Assembly: GCF_023707985.1 (NCBI RefSeq)
Contig: NZ_BRCF01000003.1
Coordinates: 62,001 to 126,000 of the forward strand
DNA from: Sporosarcina sp. NCCP-2716
GTDB taxonomy: Bacteria > Bacillota > Bacilli > Bacillales_A > Planococcaceae
DNA length: 64,000 bases
Direction of reading: 5' to 3'
The position numbers and the translations under genes were made by a program. Of the stretch, positions 1 to 9,529 are shown one piece after another (position 1 is the stretch's first letter; every line of letters begins with the position of its first letter). The notes under the pieces are model-generated. The model was not told the origin of the DNA and did not search any database. It saw only the letters and a program-made list of their open reading frames with translations.

Positions 1-174
1 TTTGCGCGTTCTCTCTTTTGCAAACTGTTCCCGCATACCGGCGATCAGGGATACTGCATAAGCAGCCGCTTCCCCGTAATCGGTAAATTGTTTGCGGCAG
101 CGCACCATCTCCTCCCACCCTTCGAACATCCACCAAGGTTCATAATCGGCTTTCATATAGATGACTTCGTACAT
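1..174 (-). CDS. DUF1033 family protein, partial (C-terminus beyond window)
   Basis: The first 58 codons of a minus-strand gene run off the left edge. The N-terminus reads MYEVIYMKADYEPWWMFEGW, a tryptophan- and acid-rich start that I associate with the small cytoplasmic DUF1033 family of Bacillales, whose function is unknown. An AGAGG ribosome-binding site lies just upstream of the ATG at 174. The neighbouring xpaC-telA operon is divergent, so the two are transcribed separately. The family call rests on memory of the N-terminal pattern; that the frame is a real gene is much more certain. Confidence 0.7.
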   Translation of the reverse strand, partial: MYEVIYMKADYEPWWMFEGWEEMVRCRKQFTDYGEAAAYAVSLIAGMREQFAKERTRK

Positions 175-311
175 AGTGAAACCTCTTTTCCTCTTTCGAG
201 CACAATTATACAAAGCACCTGCTTTTTTTCCAAGCAATCCGTTTTGAAGCCATGTCAAAAATTCGTTTCCTCCGCAAGAGTGCGGTATAATTGGGAAAGA
301 AACACGAACCG

Positions 312-340
312 TGAAACCTTTCGGCCATCGCGTTCGTAGT
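312..340 (+). promoter_or_regulatory. Candidate sigma-W (ECF) promoter of xpaC-telA
   Basis: TGAAACCTTT at 312 is followed, after a 17-base spacer counted from TGAAAC, by CGTAGT at 335-340. This resembles the B. subtilis sigma-W consensus (TGAAAC, about 16 bases, CGTA). It sits 41 bases before the xpaC start. A sigma-A-like TATAAT at 286-291 without a good -35 is an alternative. Confidence 0.5.
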
Positions 341-380
341 AAAGATAACTATCCTAATAACGAAGGAGGGCGGTTTTCCG

Positions 381-1058
381 ATGAATAAAGTGAAACAGTT
401 CTTTGTTCGGCACTTCATCACGGCGCCCATCAGTTTCGGAACGTACTTCTTTCTCCTGCTTGGTATAGGGATGAACTTCTTCGCCGCCACCGGCATCCTC
501 ATCGCACTGTATCTCGGCGGCACGTTCGGTATCAAGCAGTTCCAGATCGGTTCAACCGTGAAGGAGCTCGGAATGACGCGTTCCGAATACCAGCATATCC
601 AATACCAGATCGAAGAAGCGAAACGGAAAGTCAAACGACTCGGCAGCCTCTACGGACAAGCCCGGTCGGTCCAGGCTTTCCGCCAAGTATATGAGCTGAG
701 CAGCCTGGCGCGCAAAGTCGTCAATATCGTCAGGAACGATCCGAAGAAATTTTATCAGACCGAGCAGTTCTTCTATGCTCACCTGGACTCCGCCGTCGAA
801 TTGACGTCGAAATACGCACTGCTAGCCAACCAGCAGCTGAAGGACAAAGACGTGAGGATCGCTCTGCAGACGACGAGAGAGACGCTCACAGATGTGACCC
901 AGCAGCTCGAAAGTGATCTGCAGGACGCATTGGCAACGGATCTTGCTGCGCTGCAGCTCGAATTGGATTATGTGGATGTGACGATGCAGCGCAGGAAACA
1001 GCTGCCGACTACAGAGGAGGAACTACTCGATGACCGAAAACAAGCCAACGACCGATGA
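381..1058 (+). CDS. xpaC: XpaC family protein (5-bromo-4-chloroindolyl phosphate hydrolysis family)
   Basis: A 225-residue membrane-anchored protein of the XpaC family, named for hydrolysis of the chromogenic substrate X-phosphate; its physiological substrate is unknown. Residues of about 13-50 form two hydrophobic membrane segments, and the rest is charged and helical with coiled-coil character. The start ATG follows AAGGAGGG. The gene overlaps the next one, telA, by 29 bases. The pair is the same as B. subtilis xpaC-yaaN, so the two proteins probably act together at the membrane in envelope stress. A sigma-W-like promoter lies upstream. Confidence 0.88.
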   Translation: MNKVKQFFVRHFITAPISFGTYFFLLLGIGMNFFAATGILIALYLGGTFGIKQFQIGSTVKELGMTRSEYQHIQYQIEEAKRKVKRLGSLYGQARSVQAFRQVYELSSLARKVVNIVRNDPKKFYQTEQFFYAHLDSAVELTSKYALLANQQLKDKDVRIALQTTRETLTDVTQQLESDLQDALATDLAALQLELDYVDVTMQRRKQLPTTEEELLDDRKQANDR

Positions 1059-2226
1059 TGTGATGTCATTCGACGACTTACTGAGCACCCCGTTCGACCG
1101 CAGCGAGCCGCTGCTTCCGGAAGAGATGCAGACGAAACAGCCTGACGCCGCGAAACCGGTGCAGCTCATGGAGCGGCTGACGGAAGAGGAACAGCAGAAA
1201 GCGCGGGAACTGGCAGCGCAGATACCTGTCGGCGATTACGAAGCGATCCTTACGTACGGCGCCAGTGCCCAGAACCAGCTGTCCAGCTTCTCGCATAAGA
1301 TGCTCGACCATGTCCAGAGCAAGGATATCGGACCGGTCGGCGATGTGTTGAATGATCTGATGGGCAAGCTTTCAGAGATCGATCCCGACGATCTGTCGGA
1401 GAAGAAGAAAACCGGGCTCAGCCGACTGTTCAATAAGGCGTCCCGCTCCATCCAGGAAATGATGACGAAATACCAGAAACTGAGCACCCAGATCGACCGG
1501 ATCGGTGTCCAGCTTGAACACTCGAAGCGGGGTCTGCTGGAAGACGTCCATATGCTCGACAACCTGTATGAGCAGAACAAAGTCTATTTCCAGGCACTCA
1601 ATGTCTACATCGCCGCAGCGGAACTCAAGCGCGACGAACTGGTGCAGCAGGTCATCCCCCAAATGCAGACAGAGGCCAAGCAGTCGAATGACCAGATGGC
1701 GATCCAGGAAGTGAATGATATGATGCAGTTCGTGGACCGGCTGGAAAAACGGCTGTATGATCTGCAGCTGTCCCGCCAGCTGACCATCCAGAGTGCACCG
1801 CAGATCCGGATGATCCAGCAGACGAACCAGACCCTTGCGGAAAAGATCCAGTCGTCGATTATGACGTCCATCCCGCTCTGGAAAAACCAGATCGCGATCG
1901 CCCTGACGCTCAACCGGCAGAAGAAAGCGGTCGAGTCACAGCGCCTCGTGACGAAAACGACGAATGACCTGCTTCTCCGCAACTCCGAAATGCTGAAGAT
2001 GAATTCCATCGAAACCGCCAAAGAGAACGAGCGCGGCATCATCGAAATCGATACACTGAAGAAAACGCAGGAAAACCTGATCACTACGATCGAAGAAACG
2101 CTTGCCATCCAGGCTGACGGCCGTGTGAAACGGAAAGAAGCGGAACGGGAAATCGGCAGGATGGAAGAAGAACTGAAACAGCGCCTGCTGAATATCCACG
2201 AAAAAACGCAGAACCGCCCTCTCTGA
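1030..2226 (+). CDS. telA: Toxic anion resistance protein, TelA/YaaN family
   Basis: A 398-residue, almost entirely helical cytoplasmic protein of the TelA family (PF05816), first linked to tellurite resistance and later to resistance to cell-envelope antimicrobials. Long amphipathic helices rich in Gln, Glu and Lys run from about residue 100 to the end. The start ATG at 1030 lies inside the 3' end of xpaC, with AGAGGAGG ending nine bases upstream, so translation of the two genes is coupled. A terminator hairpin overlaps the last codons. Equivalent to B. subtilis yaaN. Confidence 0.92.
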   Translation: MTENKPTTDDVMSFDDLLSTPFDRSEPLLPEEMQTKQPDAAKPVQLMERLTEEEQQKARELAAQIPVGDYEAILTYGASAQNQLSSFSHKMLDHVQSKDIGPVGDVLNDLMGKLSEIDPDDLSEKKKTGLSRLFNKASRSIQEMMTKYQKLSTQIDRIGVQLEHSKRGLLEDVHMLDNLYEQNKVYFQALNVYIAAAELKRDELVQQVIPQMQTEAKQSNDQMAIQEVNDMMQFVDRLEKRLYDLQLSRQLTIQSAPQIRMIQQTNQTLAEKIQSSIMTSIPLWKNQIAIALTLNRQKKAVESQRLVTKTTNDLLLRNSEMLKMNSIETAKENERGIIEIDTLKKTQENLITTIEETLAIQADGRVKRKEAEREIGRMEEELKQRLLNIHEKTQNRPL

Positions 2227-2246
2227 GACGGTTCTGCGTTTTTTTA
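2206..2246 (+). terminator. Bidirectional terminator between telA and the VWA gene
   Basis: ACGCAGAACCG pairs with CGGTTCTGCGT around a short loop. A T run follows on the plus strand and an A run precedes it, so it can also end the minus-strand VWA gene. It overlaps the telA stop. Confidence 0.85.
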
Positions 2247-2256
2247 TCGTTTTTGA

Positions 2257-4158
2257 CTAGCGTGTCACGATCGTCAGCAGTTTCCGGAGGATCCGCAGAG
2301 TCTGATCGGTGAACTGCCCAACGGAATCGGCGGTTGCCGTCTTGCTGCCGAACATGGTCGAAAACAGTGCCTTCTGGTCCTCTGTCGCCTCTTCAGCCGA
2401 TAAATACAAGTGGATAACGGAGATTCCTTTCTTTTCCGTTTCCCATACGGCTTCCGCGGTATCAAGTATACCGTTCCGCGCATAGCCGAAGGCGGCCGGT
2501 TCCCCATCGGAAAAAACAAGGAGGAACTTGTGATGCTCCCTACGCACCGTAAGACGGTCAGCCATCCAGCGGATCGCAAACCCGTCACGGTTGTCTTCAT
2601 GGGCAGTGAAATCCATGATGGCGGATCCGCTGTCCGTCTGTCTGTCTTCGAATGAATGCATGACTTCGAAATAGTTCGGCTGCTGTTCCTTGGACGCTTC
2701 AAAGGCGTCTTCGTAGTACGCCGCGATTTCGAACGGGACGGCGAGGGAGCGCAATATGTCGTGGAACAGCAGGACGGCCTCCTTCGTCTCCTCCAGCTTA
2801 TCGATCATGGAAGCGGATCCGTCGACAAGCAGTCCGAACACAGCATCGAGCTGACGCGAAGGAGATGATTTCCGGTAGAACGGTTTCGGACGGTCGTCTG
2901 TCAGCAGCTGCGGCAGCTTAGAGGACAGTCTGCCCGCCGACACATGCTCCCGTCTGTCGGTTCTTTTGAGTTCCAGCCGTTTCCTCATCTCAGACGTCAC
3001 CGCTTTTACAAATGGCTGCTGACTGTCCCTCATGAGCTCCAGCTGCCGGCGGGTGATGCCGTCTTCCTTTTTCTCCAGCCGGATCACTTCATATGTCACA
3101 TGACGGTTGGCCGCACCGAAACGCTCACCTGCTGCCGCGGCTTCCCCGCCAGTCCGATTTGCAGTCTTACCGGCTTCTTCGGCATCTGCCTGTTCCTCTT
3201 CGTTCCCTTCGGATACCCCTTTGCCGATCTGCTGCACAGCGGAAGGGTCATCCCCCGGTTTCGAATCATCGGATGCAGACATACCGGATGTGCCATGCTG
3301 GATATCGAACGTCAAATGACTGCCTTTATCGTCTTCCGACTCGCGGTGCCACGCACGGAACTCTTCCTCGATCGTCTCCTTCTCTGCCGGGTCGCCTGTC
3401 CCTGATAACTCCGGATTTTCCGATGGGGTCTCCATCCGGGCGCCGTCTTCGAAATAGTCGCCGATCGTATATAGCGGCAGGATGACATCCTCTGCCAAAT
3501 GCTCGTCTGCCAGGTCCGTGATCTGCCGGGCTAATGAAATACTGTCCGATGTCGACCCGCTCTCATAGATCCGCTCCGTCAGCTGCCGGATACGGCTCAT
3601 CGGCAGACTGCCCAATGACGCATGCGGGGCCTGCAGCGTACCGAGATGGATATCGAGGAACAGCTGGCTCAGCAGGGCGTCCGCTGTGAACCCGCGCGCA
3701 GCATTCGAGACGAGCCTGTCGTTATGGAATGCGGTATAGACGTCTTGCCTGACAGTGAAGGCCCGCGCAGTGCCGGGCCGCTGCCGGATCGTCTGCTCGG
3801 TCAGCCGGAATTCTTCGAACAGCATGACGAGCTGATTGGCGAAAACAGGAAGCCGCGAAGTGCGGAACTGTGCAGCAAACGTCCGCCAGGCGGCCAGATC
3901 GAAATGGCGGTAGAAACCTGCCGCAAGCAGATAGAGATCCGACAATCGTCCGAGATGCATGATCGTGTCCGGGCGATGCCGCCAGAACACACTCATTGCA
4001 AGCACGGATTCCTGCGGCTGGTATTCGATCAGCTGACGTTCGGTCAGGTGCAGGAATGGTGCGTCCGCGAGCGATTGTGCGATCTTTTCATAGAGCATCA
4101 GGCCGTGCGTGTCGACAGATTCATCATTGAACTGGATGAACCGATTCAGTTTTCCCAT
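2257..4158 (-). CDS. yojO: VWA-domain protein, NorD/CobT-like (YojO type)
   Basis: A 633-residue protein with a C-terminal von Willebrand factor A domain (about 435-630) carrying an intact metal-binding MIDAS motif DGSAS starting at D446. A central acidic, low-complexity stretch (about 240-350) separates it from a helical N-terminus. Such proteins pair with MoxR-type AAA ATPases as chaperones that activate or insert metal cofactors; NorD of the denitrification system is the best-known relative. The MoxR partner lies 10 bases upstream. GAGGGG supports the start at 4158. The same pair, yojN-yojO, sits beside odhA in B. subtilis. The client protein is unknown. Confidence 0.85.
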   Translation of the reverse strand: MGKLNRFIQFNDESVDTHGLMLYEKIAQSLADAPFLHLTERQLIEYQPQESVLAMSVFWRHRPDTIMHLGRLSDLYLLAAGFYRHFDLAAWRTFAAQFRTSRLPVFANQLVMLFEEFRLTEQTIRQRPGTARAFTVRQDVYTAFHNDRLVSNAARGFTADALLSQLFLDIHLGTLQAPHASLGSLPMSRIRQLTERIYESGSTSDSISLARQITDLADEHLAEDVILPLYTIGDYFEDGARMETPSENPELSGTGDPAEKETIEEEFRAWHRESEDDKGSHLTFDIQHGTSGMSASDDSKPGDDPSAVQQIGKGVSEGNEEEQADAEEAGKTANRTGGEAAAAGERFGAANRHVTYEVIRLEKKEDGITRRQLELMRDSQQPFVKAVTSEMRKRLELKRTDRREHVSAGRLSSKLPQLLTDDRPKPFYRKSSPSRQLDAVFGLLVDGSASMIDKLEETKEAVLLFHDILRSLAVPFEIAAYYEDAFEASKEQQPNYFEVMHSFEDRQTDSGSAIMDFTAHEDNRDGFAIRWMADRLTVRREHHKFLLVFSDGEPAAFGYARNGILDTAEAVWETEKKGISVIHLYLSAEEATEDQKALFSTMFGSKTATADSVGQFTDQTLRILRKLLTIVTR

Positions 4159-4168
4159 TCAGCACCCC

Positions 4169-5032
4169 TCATTTCACCCAAGTGGCTGTCAATTCGCTGA
4201 CGAGATCGCGCTCCATCTTATCTTCCAGAAGCTCAGCAATCGCATAGCGAACTGCACGGTCGGCAGGCATATGGACAGCGAGCTCCAACGCGTTCAGCAG
4301 GCTCCGCACGGAAGCGGCTTCATCCGCCAGCAGCCCGTTCTGCACTTGTTTGGTCAGATCTGCGGAGACGTTCATCATCAGATCGACGGTACTTGCAGGA
4401 GCATCAGGCACAGCCATTTCAAGCACGCTGCGCAGCTGGCCTGCTTTTAAATAAGGGACCGCGAACGAGACGAACCGGTTTTTCAGCGCTTCGTTCATGG
4501 GCGAAGTGCCGATATAGCCTTCGTTGATCGCCGCGACGACCGTGAAGTCTTCGTGCGCGGTGATCACTTCCCCTGTGAAGGGGTTCGTCAGCATCCTGCG
4601 ATGATCGAGGACACTGTGAAGGATCGGCAGCGTCTCCGGTTTCGCCATGTTGATTTCATCGATATAAAGGATGTGTCCCTCTTTCATGGCAGTGACGACT
4701 GGACCGTCGACAAATTCAATGACACTTACGCCCTCCCGGACGATGATGGTCTTGAAGCCGATCAATGCTTCCGCGTCGAGGTCGACGGAACAGTTGACGC
4801 TCTGCATCGGCTGTCCGAACAGCGCGGACAAGCTCTGTGCGAGTCGTGTCTTCCCGCTGCCGGACGGCCCCTTCAGCAGAACCGGCTTTTTCAGCGCCGC
4901 GGCGGCTGTCACGTCATCGAACAGATACGGCTCCGGGCTCATATAACCGCCCGTCTGGATGAGCTGGCCGTCTTCTTTACGGTACGTCCTTGCCTGCCGT
5001 TCTTCAATGGTTCTCTTGACTAATGGATCCAT
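4169..5032 (-). CDS. yojN: MoxR-family AAA ATPase, NorQ/YojN type
   Basis: A 287-residue AAA+ ATPase of the MoxR group. Walker A GPSGSGKT is at about 55-62, Walker B ILYIDEIN at about 121-128, and a sensor-like NEG/NRF region follows. I place the start at 5032 because AGGAGG lies just before that ATG; the upstream ATG at 5050 has no such site. It is the ATPase partner of the VWA protein that follows 10 bases downstream, and the two probably form one remodelling complex. Confidence 0.88.
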   Translation of the reverse strand: MDPLVKRTIEERQARTYRKEDGQLIQTGGYMSPEPYLFDDVTAAAALKKPVLLKGPSGSGKTRLAQSLSALFGQPMQSVNCSVDLDAEALIGFKTIIVREGVSVIEFVDGPVVTAMKEGHILYIDEINMAKPETLPILHSVLDHRRMLTNPFTGEVITAHEDFTVVAAINEGYIGTSPMNEALKNRFVSFAVPYLKAGQLRSVLEMAVPDAPASTVDLMMNVSADLTKQVQNGLLADEAASVRSLLNALELAVHMPADRAVRYAIAELLEDKMERDLVSELTATWVK

Positions 5033-5057
5033 TTGTTTACCTCCTGTCATACAAAAC

Positions 5058-5084
5058 GGCCTGATGCATTGAGAGCATCAGGCC
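5058..5084 (-). terminator. Terminator of the DUF6501-like gene
   Basis: GGCCTGATGC and GCATCAGGCC form a perfect 10-bp stem with a 7-base loop. On the minus strand it is followed by GTTTTG, just after the 5095-5295 gene. Confidence 0.75.
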
Positions 5085-5094
5085 GCCTGCTGGT

Positions 5095-5295
5095 TCATTC
5101 GAAATAGGTTTTGTAGTAGCCTCCGACTTTCCCCGTGTTATCGACGACGAAGAGGAACTCCTCCGTCTCGTTTTTCACATCGTATGTCTTGCCGGGCGTC
5201 AGCACGTTGGTGACCAAGTACTTGTCAGCATCTGCATGTTTGCAGACGACCTGCCGGATCGCCGGAGCTTCCAGCCACTCTTTGAACGTTGACAT
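5095..5295 (-). CDS. Small conserved protein, DUF6501-like
   Basis: A 66-residue protein starting MSTFKEWLEAPAIRQVVCKH and ending with a GKVGGYYKTYF motif. The pattern 'TPGKTYDVKNETEEFLFVVDN' region (about residues 32-52) looks like a small conserved Bacillales family that I recall as DUF6501; no function is known. I prefer the ATG at 5295 because conserved sequence begins there, with a purine-rich GGGCGGGGAA before it; an upstream start at 5346 would add 17 unremarkable residues. It has its own terminator and lies downstream of odhAB on the same strand. Confidence 0.72.
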   Translation of the reverse strand: MSTFKEWLEAPAIRQVVCKHADADKYLVTNVLTPGKTYDVKNETEEFLFVVDNTGKVGGYYKTYFE

Positions 5296-5336
5296 TGCGT
5301 TCCCCGCCCTTTCTGGATTAACGGATAGAAGAAGAG

Positions 5337-5367
5337 GCTCCGCCATCCTGGATGGAAAAGGCGGAGC
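5337..5367 (-). terminator. Probable terminator downstream of odhB
   Basis: GCTCCGCC and GGCGGAGC form an 8-bp stem around a 15-base loop just past the odhB stop. The downstream T tract on the minus strand is interrupted (CTCTTCTTC), so termination may be partial. Confidence 0.5.
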
Positions 5368-5376
5368 AGTCAGTCA

Positions 5377-6615
5377 TCAGGATCCGAGAAGAAGATCTTC
5401 CGGATTTTCGATCAATTCCTTCACCATCTTGAGGAATCCGACGGAGTCTTTTCCGTCGATGACACGGTGGTCATACGACAGCGCAACGTACATCATAGGA
5501 CGGATTTCAACGTTGTTTCCGACAGCGATCGGACGTTTCTGGATTGTGTGCATGCCGAGGATTCCGACTTGCGTGCCGTTCAGGATCGGTGTCGAAAGGA
5601 GTGAACCGAACACTCCGCCGTTCGTGATCGTAAACGAACCGCCTGACATGTCGGCGAGCGTCAGCTTATTGTCGCGCGCTTTCTTTGCGAGTTCCCCGAT
5701 CGATGCTTCGATCTCCGCAAAATTCTTGCGGTCTGCATCGACGACGTTCGGCACGACGAGTCCGCCTTCTGTGGAAACGGCAATGCCGATATCATAGTAG
5801 TTTTTCATGAGCAGCTCATCGCCATCGAGCTCTGAGTTGACATTCGGGTATTTCTTCAGGGCAGCGACGACTGCTTTCGTGAAGAAGGACATGAAACCGA
5901 GACGGACATCGTTCTTGTCGAAGAACTCATCCTTCTTGCGCTTCCGGAGTTCCATGACGTTCGTCATGTCGATTTCGTTGAACGTTGTCAGCATCGCTGT
6001 ATTCTGTTTCACTTCCAGCAGACGTTTTGCGATCGTCTGACGGCGGCGGCTCATCTTGACGCGCTCGACACGGCCGTCGTCAGCAGGTTTGTCCTGCTGT
6101 TTTACAGGAGCAGCGGCTGCTGGCTGCGCTTTCGGTGCTGAACCGTGTGCTTCAACGTCCTGGACGCGGACGCGGCCCATCGGATCGATAGGTGAAACGT
6201 CAGCAAGGTTGATGCCTTTTTCGCGTGCAAGCTTGCGAGCTGCCGGGCTTGCGATTGTACGGTCCCCGGATGATGCCTCTTCAGCAGTAGCGGGCTCTGC
6301 AGCTGCCGGTTCGCTTGCTTGTGCCGGCTGCTGCGGTGCCGGTTCCGCTGATGCGGATGGCTGTTGCGCCGGTGCACCAGATCCAGCCCCGACGACTGCG
6401 ATGACTTGGCCGACTTCGACAGTATCGCCTTCTTCAGCCATCAGCTGCTGCACTGTCCCTGCTTCTTCGGAAATGACTTCGACGTTGACTTTGTCAGTTT
6501 CCAATTCGACGATGAACTCACCTTTGTCAACGGTGTCGCCCGGCTGCTTCAGCCATTTTGCGATTGTTCCTTCGGTAATCGATTCTGCCAGTTCAGGTAC
6601 TCGGATCTCTGCCAC
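5377..6615 (-). CDS. odhB: Dihydrolipoyllysine succinyltransferase, E2 of 2-oxoglutarate dehydrogenase
   Basis: A 412-residue E2 core that transfers the succinyl group to CoA in the TCA cycle. The lipoyl domain is at about 1-77 with the lipoylated lysine in [11 protein letters not shown] (K42). A Pro/Ala/Gln linker comes next, then the E1/E3-binding domain (about 122-157). The acyltransferase domain ends with the catalytic [10 protein letters not shown] motif (H383, D387). The start is GTG at 6615 behind AGAGGAGG. It follows odhA by 50 bases and is surely co-transcribed. Full length for the family. Confidence 0.97.
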   Translation of the reverse strand: MAEIRVPELAESITEGTIAKWLKQPGDTVDKGEFIVELETDKVNVEVISEEAGTVQQLMAEEGDTVEVGQVIAVVGAGSGAPAQQPSASAEPAPQQPAQASEPAAAEPATAEEASSGDRTIASPAARKLAREKGINLADVSPIDPMGRVRVQDVEAHGSAPKAQPAAAAPVKQQDKPADDGRVERVKMSRRRQTIAKRLLEVKQNTAMLTTFNEIDMTNVMELRKRKKDEFFDKNDVRLGFMSFFTKAVVAALKKYPNVNSELDGDELLMKNYYDIGIAVSTEGGLVVPNVVDADRKNFAEIEASIGELAKKARDNKLTLADMSGGSFTITNGGVFGSLLSTPILNGTQVGILGMHTIQKRPIAVGNNVEIRPMMYVALSYDHRVIDGKDSVGFLKMVKELIENPEDLLLGS

Positions 6616-6665
6616 AATAATTTCCTCCTCTAATATCGTTCCAAAAATCGTGCCGGTTCAGTAGT

Positions 6666-9485
6666 TCAATTTTTCAATGCTTCTTCTATGATGCGCTGCT
6701 GTTCCGTTTTGTGCATCGTTCCGTTGCCTTCAGACGGACTTGCGCGGTGGATGCGTCCTGTATAGTTCACAGGCAGGCCGCCCGCGACCTCCTGCAAATA
6801 TGGACGTGCGAATGACCAGGCACCCATATTCTTCGGTTCTTCCTGCACCCAGACGATCTCTTCCAAGTTCGGGAACCGCTGGATGATGGCACTCACCTTG
6901 TCAGATGGGAATGGATAAAGCTGTTCGATACGAGCGATATGCAGGTGTTCGAACCCTTCTGATCCTTTCACCTTCTCGGCCAGGTCGATCGCCATTTTTC
7001 CGCTCGTCAGGATAAGTTTCTTGACTTGGTTTGTCTGGCTGCCGGTATTCGGCTCTTCCAGTACAGTCTCGAAATGCCCCTCCGTCAGATCTGTGACGTC
7101 CGCCCCGACAAGCGGATGGCGGAGCAGTGATTTCGGCGTTGCAATGACGAGCGGACGCTCGGCTTCGTCACCGAGGATCGCTGCCTGTCTGCGCAGTACG
7201 TGGAAGTAGTTCGCCGCGCTCGAGATGTTGGCGACAGTCCAGTTGTTCTCTGCACAGAGCTGCAAGTACCGTTCGATACGGGTGCTCGAGTGTTCCGGCC
7301 CCTGACCTTCATAACCATGAGGCAGAAGCATTATCAGACCGGACTGCTGGCCCCACTTCGCGTTGCTCGAGGAGATGAACTGATCGTACATCACTTGAGC
7401 CATATTGGAGAAGTCGCCGTACTGTGCTTCCCAGATCGTCACTGTCTTTTCCTCTTCCAGGTTATAGCCGAATTCGTAACCGACGACACCCGCTTCGGTC
7501 AGCGGGCTGTTGTACGCGACGAATGAGGCATTCGAGCCGCTGATGTGGTGCAGCGGAACGAATTCTTCACCGGTCTCTTCGTCATGCAGCACGAGGTGGC
7601 GGTGTGCGAACGTTCCGCGCTGGACGTCCTGTCCGCTCATGCGGATCGGTTTGCCGTCCTGCAGGATTGCACCGAATGCAAGCTGTTCCGCATGGGCCCA
7701 GTCGATTTTCCCTTTTCCATTGAAAGGATCCTGGCGGCGTTTCAGGATCCGGTCCAGTTTGCTGAACACATGGAAGTTCTCCGGATAGGTCAGGAGCTCT
7801 TCGTTCATCTGACGGAGACGGTTTTCTTCCACGCCTGTCTGAAGATCCCGTGCATACCCTGCAAGGACTGCCTCCGGTGTCGCGTTGGAAGCCGGATTGC
7901 TGTCAGCGGACGTTTCCTTCACTTTGTCGTATGCACGCTGCATTTCCGCGAACACGTCCGCGTCGAGTTTCTCCACGTCCTCTGCCGACAGGATGCCCGC
8001 GCTGACGAGTGATTCCCCGTAAAGCTGGCGGACCGTCTTATGGCTGTGCACCCCATTGTACATGACAGGGTTCGTCACCATCGGTTCGTCCATCTCGTTA
8101 TGACCGTAACGGCGGTAGCCGATCAGGTCGATGAGGATGTCCTTGCCGAATTTCTGCCGGTAGTTGAACGCGAACAAGGCTGCTGCGAGAACTTCTTCCG
8201 GGCTGTCCGCGTTGACATGGACGATCGGCACTTCGAAGCCTTTTGCCATGTCCGACGAATAATGCGTCGAACGGGAATCATAGTATTCCGTTGTGAAGCC
8301 GATCATGTTATTCGCGATGACATGGATCGAGCCGCCTGTCTGGAACCCGCGCACACGGCTGAAGTTGAATGTCTCCTGGACAATCCCTTCACCCGGGAAC
8401 GCTGCGTCACCGTGAACCATTACTGCATAGGCAGCATTCGTGTCCTGCACCGGAATTCCCGGTGCGTCCGTGTTCTCCTGTGCCGCGCGTGTCTGTCCTG
8501 CGATCACCGGATTGACGACTTCCAGATGCGATGGGTTGTAGGCGAGGAACCGGTCCATGCCGTTCTTCCCTTTGTACAGTGCGCCCAAGTGATATTTCAC
8601 ATCTCCGAACCAGCCGCGTGTCACTTCCACTGAACCGTCTTCCGGTAAGAAAGGTGACGACGGTACGCCTGCGAATTCAGCGAACATCATCTCGTACGGT
8701 TTGTTCAGAATATGTGTCAGAACGTTCAGACGCCCGCGGTGAGCCATGCCGATCAGCATCTTTTTCGTCTCGGCCTCTTCGGAACGGCGGACGAGTTCGT
8801 CAAGGAAGACGACAAGCGTGTCGAGTCCTTCGATGGAGAAACGTTTCGCTCCGACGAATGTGCGGTGGATGAATTTCTCGAAACCTTCGATTCTGGTCAG
8901 GCGGTCGAGGAGCTGCTTTTTCTCTTCCGCATTGAGCGAGATGGAAAGTTTCCCTGATTCGATGCTCTGCTGGATCCATTGCTTCTCGTCCTCGTCGATC
9001 AAGTGAGCGAATTCGTAAGCGATTTTACCCGTATAGAGGGAATTCAGGTAGTTGACGGCATCGAGTGCGTTCTCCACATGGGATGGCGCATCGTTCAGGA
9101 ACAGCGATGCCGGCATTGCCTCCAAGTCTCTCTCAGAGAGATCATAGGCAGACAGTTCTATGCGTGTTGCGTCTTTCGGACGGTCGTTCAGCGGGTAGAT
9201 ATCCGCAGCCAGGTGTCCGTATGCCCGGATGGCATCCATCAGTCTGTAAGCGGAAAGGACATTCCGGTAATCGGCCGGGCTGCCTCCTCCAGCAGGAACA
9301 GAGCTCGTGAGGCTGCTGCTGTCTCCGGCCGCAGGTGCGCCATTCCGTTTGAAGAATTCCGCAAGCTCCGGATCGACGGACTCGGGTGAATCTTTGTACC
9401 GTTCGTACATTTCCATTACATAGCCAAGGTTCGGACCTGAAAAGGCTGCATACGGTGAACGCTCGGAACCAACACTGTTCGACAT
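6666..9485 (-). CDS. odhA: 2-oxoglutarate dehydrogenase E1 component
   Basis: A 939-residue thiamine-diphosphate-dependent decarboxylase, the first enzyme of the 2-oxoglutarate dehydrogenase complex. Landmarks are AHRGRLNVL near residue 250, the HGDAAFPGEG ThDP/metal region, and the C-terminal transketolase-like pyrimidine-binding region. The N-terminus carries the short GPNLGYVMEMYERY motif typical of Bacillus OdhA. TGGAGG precedes the ATG. A promoter with -10 TATAAA is upstream and odhB follows on the same strand. Confidence 0.97.
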   Translation of the reverse strand: MSNSVGSERSPYAAFSGPNLGYVMEMYERYKDSPESVDPELAEFFKRNGAPAAGDSSSLTSSVPAGGGSPADYRNVLSAYRLMDAIRAYGHLAADIYPLNDRPKDATRIELSAYDLSERDLEAMPASLFLNDAPSHVENALDAVNYLNSLYTGKIAYEFAHLIDEDEKQWIQQSIESGKLSISLNAEEKKQLLDRLTRIEGFEKFIHRTFVGAKRFSIEGLDTLVVFLDELVRRSEEAETKKMLIGMAHRGRLNVLTHILNKPYEMMFAEFAGVPSSPFLPEDGSVEVTRGWFGDVKYHLGALYKGKNGMDRFLAYNPSHLEVVNPVIAGQTRAAQENTDAPGIPVQDTNAAYAVMVHGDAAFPGEGIVQETFNFSRVRGFQTGGSIHVIANNMIGFTTEYYDSRSTHYSSDMAKGFEVPIVHVNADSPEEVLAAALFAFNYRQKFGKDILIDLIGYRRYGHNEMDEPMVTNPVMYNGVHSHKTVRQLYGESLVSAGILSAEDVEKLDADVFAEMQRAYDKVKETSADSNPASNATPEAVLAGYARDLQTGVEENRLRQMNEELLTYPENFHVFSKLDRILKRRQDPFNGKGKIDWAHAEQLAFGAILQDGKPIRMSGQDVQRGTFAHRHLVLHDEETGEEFVPLHHISGSNASFVAYNSPLTEAGVVGYEFGYNLEEEKTVTIWEAQYGDFSNMAQVMYDQFISSSNAKWGQQSGLIMLLPHGYEGQGPEHSSTRIERYLQLCAENNWTVANISSAANYFHVLRRQAAILGDEAERPLVIATPKSLLRHPLVGADVTDLTEGHFETVLEEPNTGSQTNQVKKLILTSGKMAIDLAEKVKGSEGFEHLHIARIEQLYPFPSDKVSAIIQRFPNLEEIVWVQEEPKNMGAWSFARPYLQEVAGGLPVNYTGRIHRASPSEGNGTMHKTEQQRIIEEALKN

Positions 9486-9529
9486 GAATTATTACCTCCA
9501 CATTTGCCTTTCGGCATGTTGCGCAATTT

